DNA from: Verrucomicrobiota bacterium
GTDB taxonomy: Bacteria > Verrucomicrobiota > Verrucomicrobiia > Limisphaerales > AV2
Assembly: GCA_003219345.1 (NCBI GenBank)
Contig: QHOP01000130.1
Coordinates: 1 to 8,319, forward strand
DNA length: 8,319 nt
Direction: 5' to 3'
This document shows positions 6,901-8,319 of this stretch, in pieces. The notes beneath the pieces are model-generated. The model saw only the letters and a list, made by a program, of their open reading frames with translations. It made no database searches and was not told the origin of the DNA. Positions within the stretch are counted from its first letter, which is position 1, and the number at the start of each line of letters is the position of its first letter. The translations under genes and the position numbers were made by a program.

Positions 6901-8119
6901 TGTCGCGGTCCAACAGGTAAATCCTCCCTTCTTTGCCTGACCCAATCAACAAGTGGGGATGAGCTGCGCTACCCACCGCATCCGGCAGCACCACTGGTCC
7001 CCCTGAGCCGAGATCGTTGTCTATAGAATTGAGGTCGGCTTGATTAAATGGCGTGAAGTAGTCAAGCATCACCAGCAGGTTGTTGGGAGAAGTATTGGTG
7101 GTGGCGACTTTGATAAAGCTGTCGCCCAGACTCAAACTGTTCGGGTTTGCGTAGTTCGTCTTGAACGTGCCATTGCCCGTCTCAAAATAAATATTGCCGT
7201 TGGCGTCTGCCGCGGGGCCTCCGCCTCCCTGCCAGATGCCGCTCAAGCCACCACTGTTCGATACCGGATCGTGATTGGGAGAGGTGTTATACACGCCAAC
7301 CTGCTGCAGCGTTTGCGCGTTGTAGCCGAGCACCCAGCCGTGGTAGGGGCCATTGTCGCCGTGTGAGGCGTAGGCGATGTAAACCACGCCGTTGAGCAGC
7401 AGCAGACCGGGCCGGTTCATCTGCCGCAACCCATTGAAAGGCACTTGGCCGCCGCTGCTTCCATCTCCTGTCCCTGGCACCGTCGCCTGAATCAGGACCG
7501 GACTGCCGGTTCGCTCCGCGCCACTGGTGATGTCCAGCGCGTGCAGCCGATGACGATAAACACTTCCCGGTTCTTTCGTTTTCGCCTCCAGGTAAATGGT
7601 TCCGGTGTTGGTGTCGATCACCGGCGTGCTGGTGATCCCGATTTCCGGCACAATGTCGGTCGAATTGACGTCCACGGTTGGGACGGTTGTGATCCCGGCG
7701 CCCGGATTGAGAAAGCTGACCTGCCACAACGGCGCCGAGTTTGTGCCAGTGCCGCTGTCGGCGTCGAAGGCGTAAACGCTGTCGTGTTCCGTGGCGACAA
7801 AGATGACGTTGTGCGTGCCTTTATTCGGGATCGTCACATTGGGAACGCAAAGGGGTTGGGCGTAAACATATCCATCGACCTGATGCGTGAACAGCCTGCC
7901 GAACGTGTTCGTGTTGACGTTGGAGAGCGTTAGAGCCGTTTCGTTGGTGTTCTGTCCTGTGCGCGCGTTGTCGTTGTGCTGCGTCCAGACGCTGATCTGG
8001 GCCAGCATTCGACCTGGAAACAGGATGCCGCTCAGAAGGATCGTCAGCGCCAGGCAAAAGGAGGACGAGGCCAGGCAATGAAAAAAGCGTTCACCGGGAA
8101 TAGAAATGGGGATTCGCAT
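3920..8119 (-). CDS. Large secreted mosaic protein: PQQ-like beta-propeller, PA14, Ig-like and diheme cytochrome c domains
   Basis: The protein has 1399 residues. A signal peptide spans about 1-40 (hydrophobic FCLALTILLSGILF, cut near MLA/Q). Residues about 43-560 form a quinoprotein-like propeller with TQHNDNARTGQN, DGYVYAQPL, VATEHDSVYAFDAD, GWVLGYN and GKVYVGSQY. Chitobiase-C-terminal-like domains lie at about 565-640 (YYTLDGSTPSS) and about 1248-1323 (YFTLDGSLPTT). PA14 is at about 650-790 (GLTGRYW, FTDDGVRLWVNN) and an Ig-like domain at about 796-886. Residues about 887-1240 resemble the SO2930/HNE_0200 diheme cytochrome family: NTPLWSDDAFKTRW, heme motifs CLTCH (1069-1073) and CAQCH (1151-1155), and candidate axial Met1218 in KMP. 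Residues 1329-1399 are a terminal module ending FYRAIEEP. The likely role is extracytoplasmic electron transfer coupled to sugar or glycan binding. Whether the propeller binds PQQ or is catalytic is not evident, because proteins of this propeller type are usually uncharacterised. The ATG at 8119 has only a weak ribosome site (GGCGAG). Confidence 0.88.
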   Translation of the reverse strand: MRIPISIPGERFFHCLASSSFCLALTILLSGILFPGRMLAQISVWTQHNDNARTGQNTNETALTLSNVNTNTFGRLFTHQVDGYVYAQPLCVPNVTIPNKGTHNVIFVATEHDSVYAFDADSGTGTNSAPLWQVSFLNPGAGITTVPTVDVNSTDIVPEIGITSTPVIDTNTGTIYLEAKTKEPGSVYRHRLHALDITSGAERTGSPVLIQATVPGTGDGSSGGQVPFNGLRQMNRPGLLLLNGVVYIAYASHGDNGPYHGWVLGYNAQTLQQVGVYNTSPNHDPVSNSGGLSGIWQGGGGPAADANGNIYFETGNGTFKTNYANPNSLSLGDSFIKVATTNTSPNNLLVMLDYFTPFNQADLNSIDNDLGSGGPVVLPDAVGSAAHPHLLIGSGKEGRIYLLDRDNLGHFNSVNDSQIVQSISGAIGHQFGLPAYFNRRIYFQADSDHLKAFRFSNGVLITTPESQATTPAFGYLGSTPSISANGTNNAIVWVLQNDAFASSGPSILHAYNATNLAQELYNSSQAGSRDQAGGAVKFSLPTVANGKVYVGSQYSVSAFGLAGGRTATPTISPTGGVFTNSVSVTISTTTPGASIYYTLDGSTPSSASTVYTGPFTMTNSGVVKAIATKTGLVDSAMVTATFLNSLAVGKGTGLTGRYWSNQLKTTNGTPTLVRLDPTVNFDWGDGSPAPSISTNSFTALWTGQVQPQLSETYTFYTFTDDGVRLWVNNQLIIDQWIDQPPTEWTGTIALNAGQRYDIRMVYYENAGGAVATLSWSGPSTAKAIIPQSQLYPTNDAPPIVTLTSPANGAVYTADSAAVFVSANASDPDGSVSKVEFHLGAKLMTLTNSPYTFTWTKIGPGNYTLTAVATDNGGIVATSAPVNLTVNAAYNVGYGLTNRPAGTAFLNMPRTLNGALPLLLSQTGAFMDTPTLAHANGLITYTVNTPLWSDDAFKTRWFSVPNEGAPFTQSEQIGFATNGEWTFPAGSVFVKHFELATNDLDQTMRRRLETRLLVRDTNGAVYGVTYKWRPPAPDYTDAVLLTNSLSEDIVIQTASGTRTQTWYYPSSQDCLTCHTPSSGYVLGVKTRQLNRNFLYPDSGRTDNQLRTLNQLGLFYQSITNEFDITNYPRLVALTNTSATLEDRARSYIDANCAQCHRPGGPQTTFDARYDTPLTNQNIINGILAKGDLGYDNARVVVPKEVLRSVLYDRMNTTDRLIKMPTLARNLLDTNAAITIADWINSLPGVPALDPPTIQPPGGTGVGSLTVTIQHTDASARLYFTLDGSLPTTNSTLYAGPITLTNSVTVRAKAFEAGFNDSVAATATFTIRPPVQFGSWSFNANGQFQIQLQGLAGKTYVFQSSANLTDWVSLSTNVAPAGLFQFVDLSSTNFPYQFYRAIEEP

Positions 8120-8319
8120 ACGGGTCTCGCCGGGCCGAAAAGTAGCTCATCTCGTTGGCGGTGGTCAAGTTTCGGCAGGTTTCCAAAAGTTAAGCGGCCT
8201 TGGTGCCATTTCGAATGTGAAGCTGAAACTTTTTCGTTAAAGTGCCGCGGAGATTTGTGGGCCGGGGTCATCTCACGGAGCGAAAAGCTGGGCACCGCTT
8301 TTGACTGAGCCGCCGCTTT
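8120..8319. other. Upstream intergenic region of the large mosaic gene
   Basis: I find no convincing gene in this 200-bp stretch up to the right edge. It carries the leader of the minus-strand mosaic gene and a weak promoter candidate (8139-8168). Near the edge, a short AT-rich inverted repeat (AAAAGC at 8283-8288, GCTTTT at 8297-8302, 8-base loop) could be part of a terminator of a gene beyond the window, but the stem is only 6 bp. Confidence 0.5.
8139..8168 (-). promoter_or_regulatory. Weak candidate promoter of the large mosaic gene
   Basis: On the minus strand, TTGACC (plus-strand 8163-8168) is followed by an 18-bp spacer and TACTTT (8139-8144). Five of six -35 bases match the sigma70 consensus, but the -10 is poor, and the implied leader would be only about 12 nt, which leaves little room for a ribosome site. 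I regard this as a possibility only. Confidence 0.2.

Noticed and set aside
8283..8302. AAAAGC/GCTTTT inverted repeat as a terminator
   Set aside because: The stem is only 6 bp and mostly A-T, the loop is 8 bases, and no neighbouring gene end is visible in the window.

Overview
The window looks like chromosomal DNA from a GC-rich Verrucomicrobiota-type bacterium (Limisphaerales/Pedosphaera-like). This is inferred from the style of the genes: large secreted mosaic proteins with PA14, chitobiase-C-terminal-like and P domains, a TIM-barrel 'sugar isomerase' with its own signal peptide, and a recurring C-terminal beta-strand module ending in F-[FY]-R. No rRNA or marker gene is present, so the assignment is an inference.

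Layout. (1) 2-1723, plus strand: the 3' part of a secreted subtilisin/kexin-like (S8) protease, cut by the left edge, carrying PA, P and calcium-loop modules. (2) 1724-1999: a convergent intergenic gap with a perfect 20-bp inverted repeat (1780-1799 / 1838-1857) whose arms are themselves palindromic; it resembles a REP or miniature repeat and could also act as a terminator. (3) 2000-2776 (possibly to 2899), minus strand: a small secreted DUF642/choice-of-anchor-C-like protein. (4) 2777-2977: intergenic, with two near-identical 15-bp palindromes exactly 20 bp apart. (5) 2978-3844, minus: a secreted xylose-isomerase-like TIM barrel with an intact metal site. (6) 3845-3919: a 75-bp gap holding a good sigma70-like promoter. 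(7) 3920-8119, minus: a 1399-residue secreted mosaic protein combining a PQQ-enzyme-like beta-propeller, two chitobiase-C-terminal-like domains, PA14, an Ig-like domain and a diheme cytochrome c region. (8) 8120-8319: the upstream region of that gene, with only a weak promoter candidate.

How they may fit together. Every protein encoded here appears to be exported. The large protein joins a propeller and a probable glycan-binding module to two c-type heme sites. The next gene on the same strand is an exported sugar-isomerase-like TIM barrel. This fits a surface or periplasmic carbohydrate oxidation and conversion locus, but the substrate and the joint function are inference. Three of the four genes end in a similar roughly 70-residue module, which may be a shared surface-retention or sorting domain. 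The most notable items are the propeller/diheme fusion, that shared C-terminal module, and the two palindromic intergenic elements.
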